Positions 1-8,222 of a stretch of DNA of 64,000 nucleotides are shown in pieces. This DNA comes from an uncultured Flavobacteriaceae bacterium (GTDB lineage: Bacteria; Bacteroidota; Bacteroidia; Flavobacteriales; Flavobacteriaceae). The stretch lies in NCBI GenBank assembly GCA_947501625.1, contig CANMWN010000001.1:941319-1005318 (forward strand), read 5' to 3'. The first letter of the stretch is position 1; every line of letters starts with the position of its first letter. A model generated the notes under the pieces. The model was not told the origin of the DNA. It did no database searches and saw only the letters and a list, made by a program, of their open reading frames with translations. The translations under genes and the position numbers were made by a program.

Positions 1-269
1 TTAATTAAATTACTTACAGTTTTTAATTTGTCTTCAAGAGGGTCAGTAATTAACTTTTCAATATCTTCAGCGGTATTTCCTGGAAATAATGAACTAACAT
101 ATATTTTAGTTTCTTTTATTTCAGGAAAATTTTCTCTTGGCATGCTAAAAAAGGCAGAAACTCCAATATATAATATCAAAGTAATCAAAACATACATTGT
201 AGTTTTGTTATTAATTGCCCAAGAGGATAATCCGAATTCTTTATCGACTTTTTTCTTTTGTTTAGTCAT
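1..269 (-). CDS. RND efflux transporter, N-terminal fragment (cut by window edge)
   Basis: The first 89 codons of an inner-membrane RND (AcrB/HAE-type) pump are visible; the rest lies outside the left edge. The ATG at 267-269 opens a short basic cytoplasmic stretch, then a first membrane helix (about residues 24-41), then a periplasmic segment with PRENFPEI and FPGNTAEDIEK, which resemble the start of the porter domain in this family. It lies 12 bases after the adaptor gene and is last in a tetR-tolC-adaptor-pump operon, so it should be the proton-driven part of a tripartite exporter. The substrate cannot be inferred. The family assignment is firm from sequence and context. Confidence 0.85.
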   Translation of the reverse strand, partial: MTKQKKKVDKEFGLSSWAINNKTTMYVLITLILYIGVSAFFSMPRENFPEIKETKIYVSSLFPGNTAEDIEKLITDPLEDKLKTVSNLI

Positions 270-281
270 GATTTAATTCTT

Positions 282-1463
282 TTAGTTTTTTGGAGAAATA
301 CTTACTTCTTGTCCGTCTTTAACACTTCTTGCACCTTCTTGGATAATCTCAGAACCATTTTCTATACCTGTTAAAACTTCAATTACATCACCTTGAGTTT
401 TACCAGTTTCAATGATGACTCTTTTAGCAACTCCTAAAGTTTTATCATTTTCAGTTTTTATATCATTTACTACATACACATATTGATTTCCTTCAGCATC
501 TTCAGAAATAATACTCTGAGGGATAAGCAAAGCATTATCATTGGTATAATCATTAATTTTCAATTTAGCAGTAAGATTTGGTTTGATAGACTTGTCTTTA
601 TTTTTTAATCCTACCTCAACTTTAAAAGTTCTATTTGCTGGATTGATAAAGTTTCCTGCTTGACGGATTTTAGTTTCAATACTTGTACCTAAAATTGGAA
701 ATTCAACTTCAACTTTTTTCCCTTTAACTACATTAGTAATATAACTTTCTGGCACATCAGTTTCGATATACATATTGTCAAGGTTTACGATACGCATTAA
801 TTGAGATTGTCCTGGAGCAACAACACTTCCTTGTTCAGTTATTACATCGTCAATTACACCAGAAAATGGCGCTCTAACACTAGTTTTTTCTAACTGGCTT
901 TTTAATTGATTTACAGCCTTTTGTTGTGCTTCGTAATTAGATTTAGCCTGTAAATATTGAATTTCACTTCCTATTTTTTGATTCCAAAGCCTTTCTTGAC
1001 GTTCAAATGTAGTTTTTGCTAAGTCTGTCTGAATTTGTAGTTGTGCAACTTGTTGCCCTAAACCACCATCATCAATAGATGCCAATAATTGTCCTTTATA
1101 TACTTTTTGCCCTTCTTTAACATATACACGATTTAAAGTTCCGCCCATTTCTGGGAAAATCACAATGTTTTGTTTCGTTTGAACATTTCCTTGTAATTCT
1201 AAATAGTGATTGAACACCGATTCAGTAGCTTTAAAAGTTGTAATTAAAGGTACTTTTTTTGAAGTATCCAATTTTGATATTTCATCGTCAAGTTGTTTAA
1301 TTTGATTGTTTAATTCTTGTTGTTTTGCAACAATAGTCTCACGAGTTTTTCTGATAGACTCTAAATTGCCAGTTGCAATAACTTCATCAACAGATTGTTC
1401 TTGATTTCCTCCACAAGAAACTAATAGAATTGCGATTGTAAATAGTGAAAAAATATGTTTCAT
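282..1463 (-). CDS. Periplasmic adaptor (membrane fusion) lipoprotein of RND efflux system
   Basis: HlyD/AcrA-type adaptor of 393 aa that would bridge the RND pump to the TolC-like channel. It begins with a lipoprotein signal whose lipobox LVSC gives Cys17 as the acylated residue, so it is probably anchored to the inner membrane from the periplasmic side. A Lys/Glu/Gln-rich coiled coil at about residues 35-68 precedes the first half of a biotinyl-lipoyl domain (about 95-130, EGQKVYKGQLLASID). A helical hairpin (135-190), the second lipoyl half (SVRAPFSGVIDDV) and beta-barrel and membrane-proximal domains follow. The extra N-terminal coiled coil is common in Bacteroidota adaptors. It lies between tolC (14 bases) and the pump (12 bases). 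Confidence 0.93.
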   Translation of the reverse strand: MKHIFSLFTIAILLVSCGGNQEQSVDEVIATGNLESIRKTRETIVAKQQELNNQIKQLDDEISKLDTSKKVPLITTFKATESVFNHYLELQGNVQTKQNIVIFPEMGGTLNRVYVKEGQKVYKGQLLASIDDGGLGQQVAQLQIQTDLAKTTFERQERLWNQKIGSEIQYLQAKSNYEAQQKAVNQLKSQLEKTSVRAPFSGVIDDVITEQGSVVAPGQSQLMRIVNLDNMYIETDVPESYITNVVKGKKVEVEFPILGTSIETKIRQAGNFINPANRTFKVEVGLKNKDKSIKPNLTAKLKINDYTNDNALLIPQSIISEDAEGNQYVYVVNDIKTENDKTLGVAKRVIIETGKTQGDVIEVLTGIENGSEIIQEGARSVKDGQEVSISPKN

Positions 1464-1477
1464 TTTTAGTTGATTTT

Positions 1478-2890
1478 TTATTTTATAAATGTGTTTAAAG
1501 CAGTTTCAAGAGCAGTTTTATTGTTGATAACATCAAGCATAGCTTGTAAGTACTCTTGTTGTGCATTGTAAAGTTGTATTTGTGCTTGTCTTAATTCGAA
1601 ACTAGAAGTTATACCTTCAAAAAATTTTGTTTGATTCTTTAATTCTATTCTTTCTGCCAAGTTTAAATTTTGTTTTTTGTTTTCATAATCTTCAATAGAA
1701 AATTGATAATCACTTTTAGCTTTTGCAACTTGTAGTTTCAATTGTTGTTCAGTTTCTGATAAAAGATCTTCTGATTTTTCAAGATTTATTTTTGCTCTTT
1801 GAGTACTTGCATTTCTACCGCCTGAACTAAAGATAGGGATATTCATACTGACGCCAAGTAAAGAGGATCCAAACCATTTTTGGGAACTATTGGTAAATGT
1901 GAAAGAATCACTATTTGCAGTATAACCTCCATTAAGAAAAGCATTTAATGTTGGTAAAGCCTTACTTTTTTCAAGTTTTAATAATAACTCTTTAGAACGC
2001 TTATCGTTTTTAGCAATTTTATAGTCAATGTTGTTTTCAACATTATCTTGTATATTTAAAAGTTCAAGAGTAATATACTGAGTTGTTAAATTTTCTAAAT
2101 TGTCAGTTAAAACAGTATTAGAATTTAAATCAATTCCAAGAGTAATGTTTAGCATTTTATAGGCTAAATCTTTAAGTCTTGTTGTTCTTTGAAGGTTACT
2201 TTTAACTCCTGAAAGAGTGATTTGTAATTGTTCAACACTTTCTTCTTCTTCCAATCCATTCTCAAAAATTTTAGTTGTTTCGTGAAGATTTTTTTCTAAA
2301 ACCCTAATATTCTTTTCAAGAATTTTTACACTTTCATTTGCCAACAATACATTTCCGTATGCATTTATTACATTTTTTCTAATTTCTAAATCTGTTTTTT
2401 CTTTAGCATTTTCTGATATTTCTAAAAATACTTTTGCCGATTGTAAGCCTACAATATAAGAACCATCAAACAATAATTGATTTAAGGTTACGGTTCCCAT
2501 CATCGTTTGTTTAGTTCCAAAAGTAACTTCAGTGAAATCAGTAGGAGCTGCAGGAATTGGGTCAATTACTGGCAAGGAACTCAAATCATAATAGTTTTGT
2601 AATTCTCTTATTTGACTAAATTGATCAGAAAAACTAGGAGGAAATAAAGATACTTGTTGTTTCAGCCAATTTTGATAATCTATTTTTGCGTTTATTTGTG
2701 GTAAACCTCTTGTAGTAGTTTCCCATTTTTGTTTTTTAGCCGCTTCAATATCTCGTTCTGCATTTTTTGCAGTTCTGTTATTTTCTAAGGCAAATTCAAT
2801 AGCTTCATCTAAACTAAAGGTGTAATTTTCTTGAGCAAAATTTGGTAAAGAAAATAACAAGCTAAAAAGAATGATTAGTTTGTTTTTCAT
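1478..2890 (-). CDS. TolC-family outer membrane efflux protein
   Basis: 470 aa with a signal peptide ending near NFAQ (residue 19), followed by the duplicated long-helix architecture of outer-membrane efflux channels. The repeated coiled-coil segments include EILEKNIRVLEKNLHET and the C-terminal AQIQLYNAQQEYLQAM, a region typical of the family. It would trimerise into the outer-membrane duct for the adaptor and pump encoded just downstream. It is second in the operon, 14 bases after the tetR stop. The specific substrate is unknown. Confidence 0.93.
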   Translation of the reverse strand: MKNKLIILFSLLFSLPNFAQENYTFSLDEAIEFALENNRTAKNAERDIEAAKKQKWETTTRGLPQINAKIDYQNWLKQQVSLFPPSFSDQFSQIRELQNYYDLSSLPVIDPIPAAPTDFTEVTFGTKQTMMGTVTLNQLLFDGSYIVGLQSAKVFLEISENAKEKTDLEIRKNVINAYGNVLLANESVKILEKNIRVLEKNLHETTKIFENGLEEEESVEQLQITLSGVKSNLQRTTRLKDLAYKMLNITLGIDLNSNTVLTDNLENLTTQYITLELLNIQDNVENNIDYKIAKNDKRSKELLLKLEKSKALPTLNAFLNGGYTANSDSFTFTNSSQKWFGSSLLGVSMNIPIFSSGGRNASTQRAKINLEKSEDLLSETEQQLKLQVAKAKSDYQFSIEDYENKKQNLNLAERIELKNQTKFFEGITSSFELRQAQIQLYNAQQEYLQAMLDVINNKTALETALNTFIK

Positions 2891-2904
2891 TGCTTATCTT
2901 ATGA

Positions 2905-3513
2905 TTAATTGTTTTTATAATTTATTAATTCTTGTTCTAATATTTGAATACCTTTTGGAGTAGCAATTGCTCTTGTGTGGTATTCAAGTATTTTTAATTC
3001 AGTTTTTATAATATCTTTCATTTGGTGGCTAAACATTTCATTTTCATAAGCCCCAAAAACAAGTGTGAAATAGAATTTCATAACCATTTCTTTATCAATT
3101 GAATCTCTATAAAGTTTGTTTTTTATACCTTTAGTTAAATTATCCATTACACAATCGCTAAAAGTGCAAATTTCAGCCTCCATTAATTTCGCATAAGTTT
3201 TAGGGTAATATTTTTTTAATTGAAACATTGGAGAAGTTTTTGCCTTTTTAAACATATTTTTAAAAACTGTTTTTATAGTAAAGTTTTCTTCAATTGCATT
3301 ATAATTTTGCTCTTGTATATGCTTTATTGCGTTGTCGATTGTGTGTTGTACAGATATTGTACTTGCATCTACAAGTTCTACTTTGTTAGAAAAATACTTG
3401 TAAATTGTCTTTTTTGAAATCCCTAATTCTGAAGCAATATCATCCATAGTTACACTTTTGAAACCGTAACTCAAGAACATGTCAGCAGCTTTTTGAAGGA
3501 TTTTTTCTTGCAT
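2905..3513 (-). CDS. TetR/AcrR-family transcriptional regulator
   Basis: 202 aa with a typical N-terminal TetR helix-turn-helix (about residues 4-47: ILQKAADMFLSYGF, then MDDIASELGISKKTIYKYF) and a helical ligand-binding C-terminal domain that I cannot assign to a ligand class. It is the first gene of the efflux operon, so it probably represses its own operon and responds to a compound exported by the pump. No clear palindromic operator was found around the promoter at 3534-3565. Confidence 0.92.
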   Translation of the reverse strand: MQEKILQKAADMFLSYGFKSVTMDDIASELGISKKTIYKYFSNKVELVDASTISVQHTIDNAIKHIQEQNYNAIEENFTIKTVFKNMFKKAKTSPMFQLKKYYPKTYAKLMEAEICTFSDCVMDNLTKGIKNKLYRDSIDKEMVMKFYFTLVFGAYENEMFSHQMKDIIKTELKILEYHTRAIATPKGIQILEQELINYKNN

Positions 3514-3533
3514 ATTTTTATAGAATTAAAATG

Positions 3534-3565
3534 CAAATGTATGCTGGAAACTTAAAATACACAAA
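3534..3565 (-). promoter_or_regulatory. Bacteroidota-type promoter of the tetR efflux operon
   Basis: On the minus strand a -7 box TACATTTG (plus 3534-3541) lies 20 bases downstream of TTTG (plus 3562-3565), matching the Bacteroidota pattern TTTG-N19/20-TAnnTTTG. It lies 20 bases upstream of the regulator's ATG and should drive tetR-tolC-adaptor-pump. Confidence 0.75.
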
Positions 3566-3637
3566 AAGTTTTCAAAGTTTTTGCATTTTTTTAACGTTTT
3601 ATTAAACTTTAAATTATTTTTACAAAAAAAACAGAAA

Positions 3638-4606
3638 GTGTTAGAACTTTATAAAAAAGAATTTCTTGAATATTTAGAAAAAAAAGTGTCGGTTAAAGAA
3701 CCAAAAAATTTGTATGAGCCTATTAAGTATATTTTGGGCTTAGGAGGGAAAAAGATTCGACCAATATTAACTTTATTAGCTGCCAATGTATTTGGTGTAG
3801 ATTATAAGAAGGCTATGGATGCTGCATTAGCAGTTGAGGTGTTTCATAATTTTACATTAATTCATGATGATATTATGGATGATGCACCGTTGAGAAGAGG
3901 AAAAATAACTGTGCATGAAAAATGGGATACTAATATTGGAATTCTTTCTGGCGATGCTATGTTAATTCAAGCGTATCAATATTTAGAAAGTTATGATTCA
4001 GAAATATTCAAGCGTTTAATGAAATTATTAAGTAAAACAGCATTAGAGGTGTGTGAAGGGCAGCAAATGGATGTGGATTTTGAAAGTAGGAATGAAGTTA
4101 GTATGGATGAATATTTGGATATGATCACTTACAAAACTTCAGTTTTAGTAGCTGGCGCGTTAAAAATGGGAGCAATAGTTGCAAATGCTAAAGAGGATGA
4201 AGCTAAAAAAATATATGATTTCGGATTAAATTTAGGAATAGCCTTTCAAATTCAAGATGATTATTTAGATGCTTTTGGAAACCCAGAGACTTTTGGAAAA
4301 CAATTAGGTGGTGATATTATTGAAAATAAAAAAACGTATTTGTATATAAAAGCATTAGAATTAGCTAATAATGAACATAAAGAAATGCTGAAATCATTAT
4401 TTAATGATAAAACGATTAATAATAAAGATAAAATTGAAAAAGTAATTAATATCTTTAATATTACAAATGCAACTCAAGAAACTAAAAATCAAATTAAGAA
4501 CTATACTTTAAAAGCTTTTTCTATATTAAATTCTATTAACATTCCTGAAGAAAAAAAAGAAATATTAAGGAAGTTTGGAGAAAGTTTAATGAATCGAACG
4601 GTATAA
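3638..4606 (+). CDS. Polyprenyl (trans-isoprenyl) diphosphate synthase
   Basis: Class I isoprenyl diphosphate synthase that condenses IPP with allylic diphosphates. It contains the first Asp-rich motif in LIHDDIMDDAPLRRG and the second in QIQDDYLDAFG, plus the GGKKIRP IPP-binding stretch. The frame is open upstream to a TTG at 3581, but homology begins near VLELYKKEF, so I prefer the GTG at 3638 (322 aa); the TTG at 3641 is an alternative. The residue five positions before the first motif is Phe. In archaeal-type enzymes that favours a C20 (GGPP) product, so the chain length could be shorter than for an octaprenyl synthase. That is inference. It is a single gene with its own transcription. 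Confidence 0.9.
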   Translation: MLELYKKEFLEYLEKKVSVKEPKNLYEPIKYILGLGGKKIRPILTLLAANVFGVDYKKAMDAALAVEVFHNFTLIHDDIMDDAPLRRGKITVHEKWDTNIGILSGDAMLIQAYQYLESYDSEIFKRLMKLLSKTALEVCEGQQMDVDFESRNEVSMDEYLDMITYKTSVLVAGALKMGAIVANAKEDEAKKIYDFGLNLGIAFQIQDDYLDAFGNPETFGKQLGGDIIENKKTYLYIKALELANNEHKEMLKSLFNDKTINNKDKIEKVINIFNITNATQETKNQIKNYTLKAFSILNSINIPEEKKEILRKFGESLMNRTV

Positions 4607-4608
4607 AA

Positions 4609-5112
4609 CTAGAAATATATTCTAAATACTGGAGTTACTGCTGAACTATAAATACTTTTATCTTCTTTGTATAATAAATCATATCTTAACCCTAAAGAAA
4701 CTCCACCAGTTCTATAGGCTGCGCCTAAATATAAAGCAGGATTCCAATAAGAGTTTTCGGTTATTGAATTATTTATATGGATGTATAATTCTTCAAATTC
4801 GGCAGATAGTTGAAAACTATCAAGTACATTTTGTAGTGCAATAACACTAGCACCATATACATTAGCGTTTGTATTACTAATTTTATTTTTGCTATAAAGA
4901 TAGCTAACACTTAGTCCAGCACTAAAATTATCATTAAAATCATAGATAGCACTTGGAGATATAGCAATTGTAGTAAAGTTATTTCCAAACCCAACGTTTA
5001 CGCCTCCTCCATATCTAACATTATCCCAGAAATTTTCTTCAGCATTTTGACCAATGCTAATATTGTGATTAAAAAGAAACAATATTAATAGAATTAAAGA
5101 GTTTTTATACAT
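4609..5112 (-). CDS. Small outer-membrane beta-barrel-like protein, function unknown
   Basis: 167 aa with a signal peptide (cleavage near SIGQ, residue 22). It then has alternating hydrophobic and polar strands rich in Gly, Tyr and Asn, and ends in an aromatic residue (RIYF), the usual look of an 8-stranded outer-membrane barrel. Homologues in Flavobacteriaceae genomes are sometimes labelled alpha-ketoglutarate decarboxylase. Nothing here resembles a thiamine-diphosphate enzyme, so I do not use that name. It converges on the polyprenyl synthase gene, with stops 2 bases apart. Confidence 0.65.
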   Translation of the reverse strand: MYKNSLILLILFLFNHNISIGQNAEENFWDNVRYGGGVNVGFGNNFTTIAISPSAIYDFNDNFSAGLSVSYLYSKNKISNTNANVYGASVIALQNVLDSFQLSAEFEELYIHINNSITENSYWNPALYLGAAYRTGGVSLGLRYDLLYKEDKSIYSSAVTPVFRIYF

Positions 5113-5188
5113 GACGTTTTTTTGCTAATTTAAAAAATAAGTAAAAAAATATGTCAATAATGAGATATAAATTTTAATTGTAAAAAAA

Positions 5189-5219
5189 TTGTGCAATACT
5201 GAAATTAGTATTAATATTG
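5189..5219 (+). promoter_or_regulatory. Probable promoter of the CAT-anticodon tRNA
   Basis: TTG at 5189-5191, 20 bases, then TAATATTG at 5212-5219 (one mismatch to TAnnTTTG). This places a start site just upstream of the tRNA at 5232. Confidence 0.5.
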
Positions 5220-5231
5220 CACCCAGTTTTA

Positions 5232-5305
5232 GGACCCATAGCTCAGTTGGTTAGAGCACCTGACTCATAATCAGGGGGTCGAAGGTTCGAGCCCTTCTGG
5301 GTCCA
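5232..5305 (+). tRNA. tRNA with CAT anticodon (elongator Met, or Ile2 if lysidine-modified)
   Basis: 74-nt cloverleaf: acceptor stem GGACCCA/TGGGTCC with discriminator A, D arm AGCTCAGTTGGTTAGAGC, anticodon stem CCTGA/TCAGG around loop CTCATAA (anticodon CAT), and T arm AGGTTCGAGCCCTT. No CCA is encoded, as in many Bacteroidota tRNAs. The first acceptor pair G-C excludes a typical initiator, which has an unpaired position 1. Elongator Met and Ile2 both carry CAT here and I cannot separate them with confidence. Confidence 0.93.
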
Positions 5306-5352
5306 CAATTTTTTATAAAGTGTTACAAATTAGGTTTTTTTAAAAAAAATAC

Positions 5353-5360
5353 TATATTTG
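5353..5360 (+). promoter_or_regulatory. -7 box upstream of the PID-CTERM-like gene
   Basis: TATATTTG matches TAnnTTTG and ends 20 bases before the ATG at 5381. No convincing -33 TTTG was seen at the expected distance, so support comes from the -7 box only. Confidence 0.5.
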
Positions 5361-5380
5361 TCAAACCCCAAAAAGTAAAA

Positions 5381-5581
5381 ATGAAAAGGAGTACTAAACA
5401 ACTTTTATTGTTTGTAGTATTTATTGCAATCACTTCTTTGACCTATTCTCAAGGTCCTGGACCATGTCCAGATCCTCCTTGTGATCCACCTAACCCTGTT
5501 GGTTTACCTATTGATGGTGGCTTAGTCTTTCTATTAAGTTCAGGTTTAGTTTATGCTATTTCTAAGTTGAGAAATAAGTAA
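5381..5581 (+). CDS. Small secreted protein with a PID-CTERM-like sorting tail
   Basis: 66 aa with three parts: an N-terminal signal peptide (cleavage near TYSQ, residue 24), a very short Pro/Cys-rich middle (two Cys, about ten Pro), and a C-terminal tail of PIDGG, a hydrophobic helix and a basic end (KLRNK). This signal, short motif, helix and positive end is the layout of exosortase/archaeosortase-type sorting signals. The PIDGG motif matches the Bacteroidota PID-CTERM class as I know it. The cognate sortase is not in the window. With so little between signal and tail, it may be a structural or signalling peptide. A TATATTTG box at 5353-5360 lies just upstream. Confidence 0.7.
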   Translation: MKRSTKQLLLFVVFIAITSLTYSQGPGPCPDPPCDPPNPVGLPIDGGLVFLLSSGLVYAISKLRNK

Positions 5582-5584
5582 TTA

Positions 5585-6166
5585 TTAATTCATTAATCTA
5601 GCAACATATTTTCCGATCACATCAAATTCTAGATTTACAATTGTTCCTTTCTTGAAATTTTTAAAAGTAGTATTTTCGTAAGTATACGGTATAATTGCTA
5701 CGCTAAAACTACTTTTTTGTGAATTAACAACCGTTAAACTTACACCATTAATTGTAATTGAGCCTTTTTCTATTGTGACATTATTTTTGTCTAAATCATA
5801 AGAAAATGTAAAAATATAACTTCCATTTTCAACTTTCTTTTCAGTGCATATTCCAGTTTGGTCTACATGACCTTGAACGATATGCCCATCAAGTCTGTTG
5901 CCAAGTTTCATTGCTCTTTCTAAATTAACAATATCATTTACTTTTAGAGAGCCCAAATTAGTTTTTAATAATGTTTCGTGAATAGCGGTGACAGTATATT
6001 GGTCATCTTCAATTTTTACAACTGTTAAACATATTCCATTATGTGCAACACTTTGATCAATTTTTAATTCATGCGTAATTTTACTTTTAATAGTAATATG
6101 ATAATTGTCTTTTTCTTGAACAATTTTAGTTACTGTGCCTAATGTCTCAATAATTCCTGTAAACAT
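5585..6166 (-). CDS. ribE: Riboflavin synthase (alpha subunit type)
   Basis: 193 aa, two lumazine-binding repeats. It starts with the family signature MFTGIIETLG and has the paired motifs SVAHNGICLTV and GSITINGVSLTV. It catalyses dismutation of two 6,7-dimethyl-8-ribityllumazine molecules to riboflavin in the cytoplasm. Length is close to the usual 200-215 aa. It is divergent from pdxA, so a cofactor-biosynthesis pair (flavin and pyridoxal phosphate) shares the 62-base spacer. Confidence 0.95.
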   Translation of the reverse strand: MFTGIIETLGTVTKIVQEKDNYHITIKSKITHELKIDQSVAHNGICLTVVKIEDDQYTVTAIHETLLKTNLGSLKVNDIVNLERAMKLGNRLDGHIVQGHVDQTGICTEKKVENGSYIFTFSYDLDKNNVTIEKGSITINGVSLTVVNSQKSSFSVAIIPYTYENTTFKNFKKGTIVNLEFDVIGKYVARLMN

Positions 6167-6186
6167 TTTAGTTAAATTATATTGAT

Positions 6187-6194
6187 TACTTTTG
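6187..6194 (+). promoter_or_regulatory. -7 box for pdxA
   Basis: TACTTTTG fits TAnnTTTG and lies 34 bases before the pdxA ATG at 6229. No clear TTG was seen at the -33 position. Confidence 0.45.
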
Positions 6195-6228
6195 TGAGTC
6201 TCAAAAATAAGAATAATATACTGCTTAA

Positions 6229-7257
6229 ATGACTAGTGAAGATAAAATAAAAGTAGGAATCTCTATTGGTGATATCAATGGAGTTGGAATTGAGTTGATT
6301 ATTAAAACTTTTTCTGATAAGCGAATGTTTGATTTTTGCACTCCAATAGTTTTTGGTTCTTCAAAATCTATGATGTTTTATAAAAAAATGTTGAACTCAA
6401 ATATTCATATTCATAATATAAATAATTTAAATCAGATTACTGAAGGGAAGTTAAATGTATTGAATTGTTGGAAAGAAGATGTAGAGATAACTCCAGGAAA
6501 AACTAATGAAATAGGAGGTAAATATGCTCTTAATTCGCTTACTAATGCTGCAAATGCATTAAAAAGTGGTAAAGTTGATGTTTTACTTACTGCACCAATA
6601 AATAAAGAAAATATACAGTCAACTGAATTTAATTTTGCAGGCCATACGGAATTTTTGGAAGATAAATTAGACGGTAAAAGTTTAATGATTTTAATGACCG
6701 ATGAATTAAAAGTAGGCTTAATTACAGGTCACATTCCAATTTCTGAAATTACTACATCAATTACTTCTGAATTGATAAAAAGTAAAGTGGAAATTTTGTA
6801 TGAAGCATTAGTAAAAGATTTTCAAATTACTAAACCTAAAATTGCTGTATTAGGATTGAACCCGCATTGTGGAGATAAAGGTGTAATAGGAAAAGAAGAT
6901 GATGAACTGATACGACCAACAATAAATGAAATTCAGCAAGAAGGAAAATTAGTTTATGGACCTTTTGCTGCCGATGGTTTCTTTGGTTCAAAGACGTATA
7001 AGCAATATGATGCTGTTCTTGCTATGTATCACGACCAAGGCTTGGCACCATTTAAAGCATTGTCATTTGGTAAAGGGATTAATTATACAGCAGGATTGAA
7101 TAGGATTAGGACTTCGCCAGATCATGGTACGGCTTATGAGATTGCAGGTAAGGGAGTTGCAGATTTTAGTTCATTTAAAGAGGCGCTATTCAAAGCAATT
7201 GAGATATATAAAAAGAGGGAAAATCACATGAGTTTAACTCAAAATGCATTAAAATAA
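6229..7257 (+). CDS. pdxA: 4-hydroxythreonine-4-phosphate dehydrogenase
   Basis: 342 aa, full length for PdxA, the NAD-dependent oxidative decarboxylase of the DXP-dependent pyridoxal phosphate pathway. The N-terminus has the family signature GISIGDINGVGIE. Metal-binding histidines appear in order in FAGHTEFL, GLNPHCGDKG and AMYHDQGLAPFK, followed by FGKGINYTAGL and RTSPDHGTAYEIAG. It is followed by yceD with a separate promoter box. Confidence 0.96.
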   Translation: MTSEDKIKVGISIGDINGVGIELIIKTFSDKRMFDFCTPIVFGSSKSMMFYKKMLNSNIHIHNINNLNQITEGKLNVLNCWKEDVEITPGKTNEIGGKYALNSLTNAANALKSGKVDVLLTAPINKENIQSTEFNFAGHTEFLEDKLDGKSLMILMTDELKVGLITGHIPISEITTSITSELIKSKVEILYEALVKDFQITKPKIAVLGLNPHCGDKGVIGKEDDELIRPTINEIQQEGKLVYGPFAADGFFGSKTYKQYDAVLAMYHDQGLAPFKALSFGKGINYTAGLNRIRTSPDHGTAYEIAGKGVADFSSFKEALFKAIEIYKKRENHMSLTQNALK

Positions 7258-7309
7258 AATAACGTTCAATAAAAAATGAAAATTGACAATATTTTTATGG
7301 ATAATTTTA

Positions 7310-7317
7310 TATATTTG
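7310..7317 (+). promoter_or_regulatory. -7 box for yceD-rpmF
   Basis: TATATTTG lies 22 bases upstream of the yceD ATG at 7340. A TTG at 7283-7285 is 24 bases further up, slightly longer than the ideal spacing. Confidence 0.6.
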
Positions 7318-7339
7318 CACGCTCAAATTGATTTTCAAA

Positions 7340-7867
7340 ATGAATGACCTAAAAGAATTTGACATATCTTTTATTGGACTTAAATTAGGAAATCATCAAT
7401 TTGATTATAAAGTTGATAATAAGTTCTTTGAGTATTTTCAATATGATGAATTTGAAAATGCCGACATTAAAGTAGCGTTAGATTTTGAGAAAAAAAACAA
7501 TATGTTTAATCTCATATTTAATTCTCAAGGTATCGTAACTGTGAATTGTGATATTACTAACGAGCCATTTGAAATGGAAATTAATGGTAATTTACCACTT
7601 ATAGTTAAGTTTGGAGAAGAGTATAATGATAATCATGAAGAAATCTTAATTATTCCACATAACGAATATCAATTAAATGTCGCTCAATTTATTTATGAAA
7701 TGATTGCGTTGTCTGTTCCTGTAAAAAGAATTCATCCAGGAGTTGAAGATGGCACTTTACAATCAGAAGTAATAAAAAAATTAGAGGATTATCAACTTAA
7801 AAAAGAGAAAGCAATTGACCCAAGATGGGCAAAGTTAAAAGAATTACAATCGGATAAAAAAGAATAA
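7340..7867 (+). CDS. YceD/DUF177 family protein, 23S rRNA accumulation factor
   Basis: 175 aa from the ATG at 7340. The frame is open further up, but the preceding -7 promoter box lies inside that extension, so the later start is the right one. DUF177 proteins are encoded directly before rpmF across bacteria and are linked to 23S rRNA accumulation or large-subunit biogenesis. The diagnostic central segment is recognisable ([15 protein letters not shown]) but lacks the two-Cys zinc-like pair, keeping one Cys. The gene is 2 bases upstream of rpmF and certainly cotranscribed with it. Confidence 0.85.
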   Translation: MNDLKEFDISFIGLKLGNHQFDYKVDNKFFEYFQYDEFENADIKVALDFEKKNNMFNLIFNSQGIVTVNCDITNEPFEMEINGNLPLIVKFGEEYNDNHEEILIIPHNEYQLNVAQFIYEMIALSVPVKRIHPGVEDGTLQSEVIKKLEDYQLKKEKAIDPRWAKLKELQSDKKE

Positions 7868-7869
7868 AG

Positions 7870-8067
7870 ATGGCACATCCTAAAAGAAAAATTTCGAAAA
7901 CAAGAAGAGATAAGAGAAGAACTCATTATAAAGCATCAGTTCCTCAAATCGCTGTAGATCCAACAACTGGAGAGTCTCATTTATATCATAGAGCTCACTG
8001 GCATGAAGGTAAATTGTACTACAGAGGTCAAATAGTTATTGACGGTACAGTTGAAGCAGAAGCTTAA
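7870..8067 (+). CDS. rpmF: 50S ribosomal protein L32
   Basis: 65 aa with the classic L32 start [17 protein letters not shown] and a basic N-terminal half. It has no CxxC zinc pairs, so it is the zinc-independent form usual in Bacteroidota. It lies immediately after yceD and before a strong terminator. Confidence 0.97.
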   Translation: MAHPKRKISKTRRDKRRTHYKASVPQIAVDPTTGESHLYHRAHWHEGKLYYRGQIVIDGTVEAEA

Positions 8068-8085
8068 AAAACTAGAATATACAAA

Positions 8086-8128
8086 ACACAAAAAAACTCT
8101 CAATTTTGAGGGTTTTTTTGTGTTTTTT
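8086..8128 (+). terminator. Rho-independent terminator after rpmF
   Basis: An 18-bp arm with an A-rich base (8086-8103) pairs with 8106-8123 (GAG/CTC core, flanked by A7/T7 and ACAC/GTGT) and is followed by T6. It closes the yceD-rpmF transcript. Confidence 0.8.
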
Positions 8129-8222
8129 GATTAAAATGTACTTAAAAAGCACTTTTTTTGTCATTTTTGTGAAATAAATTTCATTACTTTGACAATCCTT
8201 TTTAAAATAAAAATTTTAAAAT

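Noticed and set aside
2905-3565. TetR operator palindrome
   Set aside because: No convincing inverted repeat overlaps the tetR promoter; the short matches there are what AT-rich DNA gives by chance.
3581-3637. TTG start at 3581 for the polyprenyl synthase
   Set aside because: The extra 19 residues have no family similarity and lie in the T-rich region next to the divergent promoter.
4609-5112. Name alpha-ketoglutarate decarboxylase used for homologues of this small protein
   Set aside because: At 167 aa with a signal peptide and barrel-like strands, it has none of the thiamine-diphosphate enzyme motifs.
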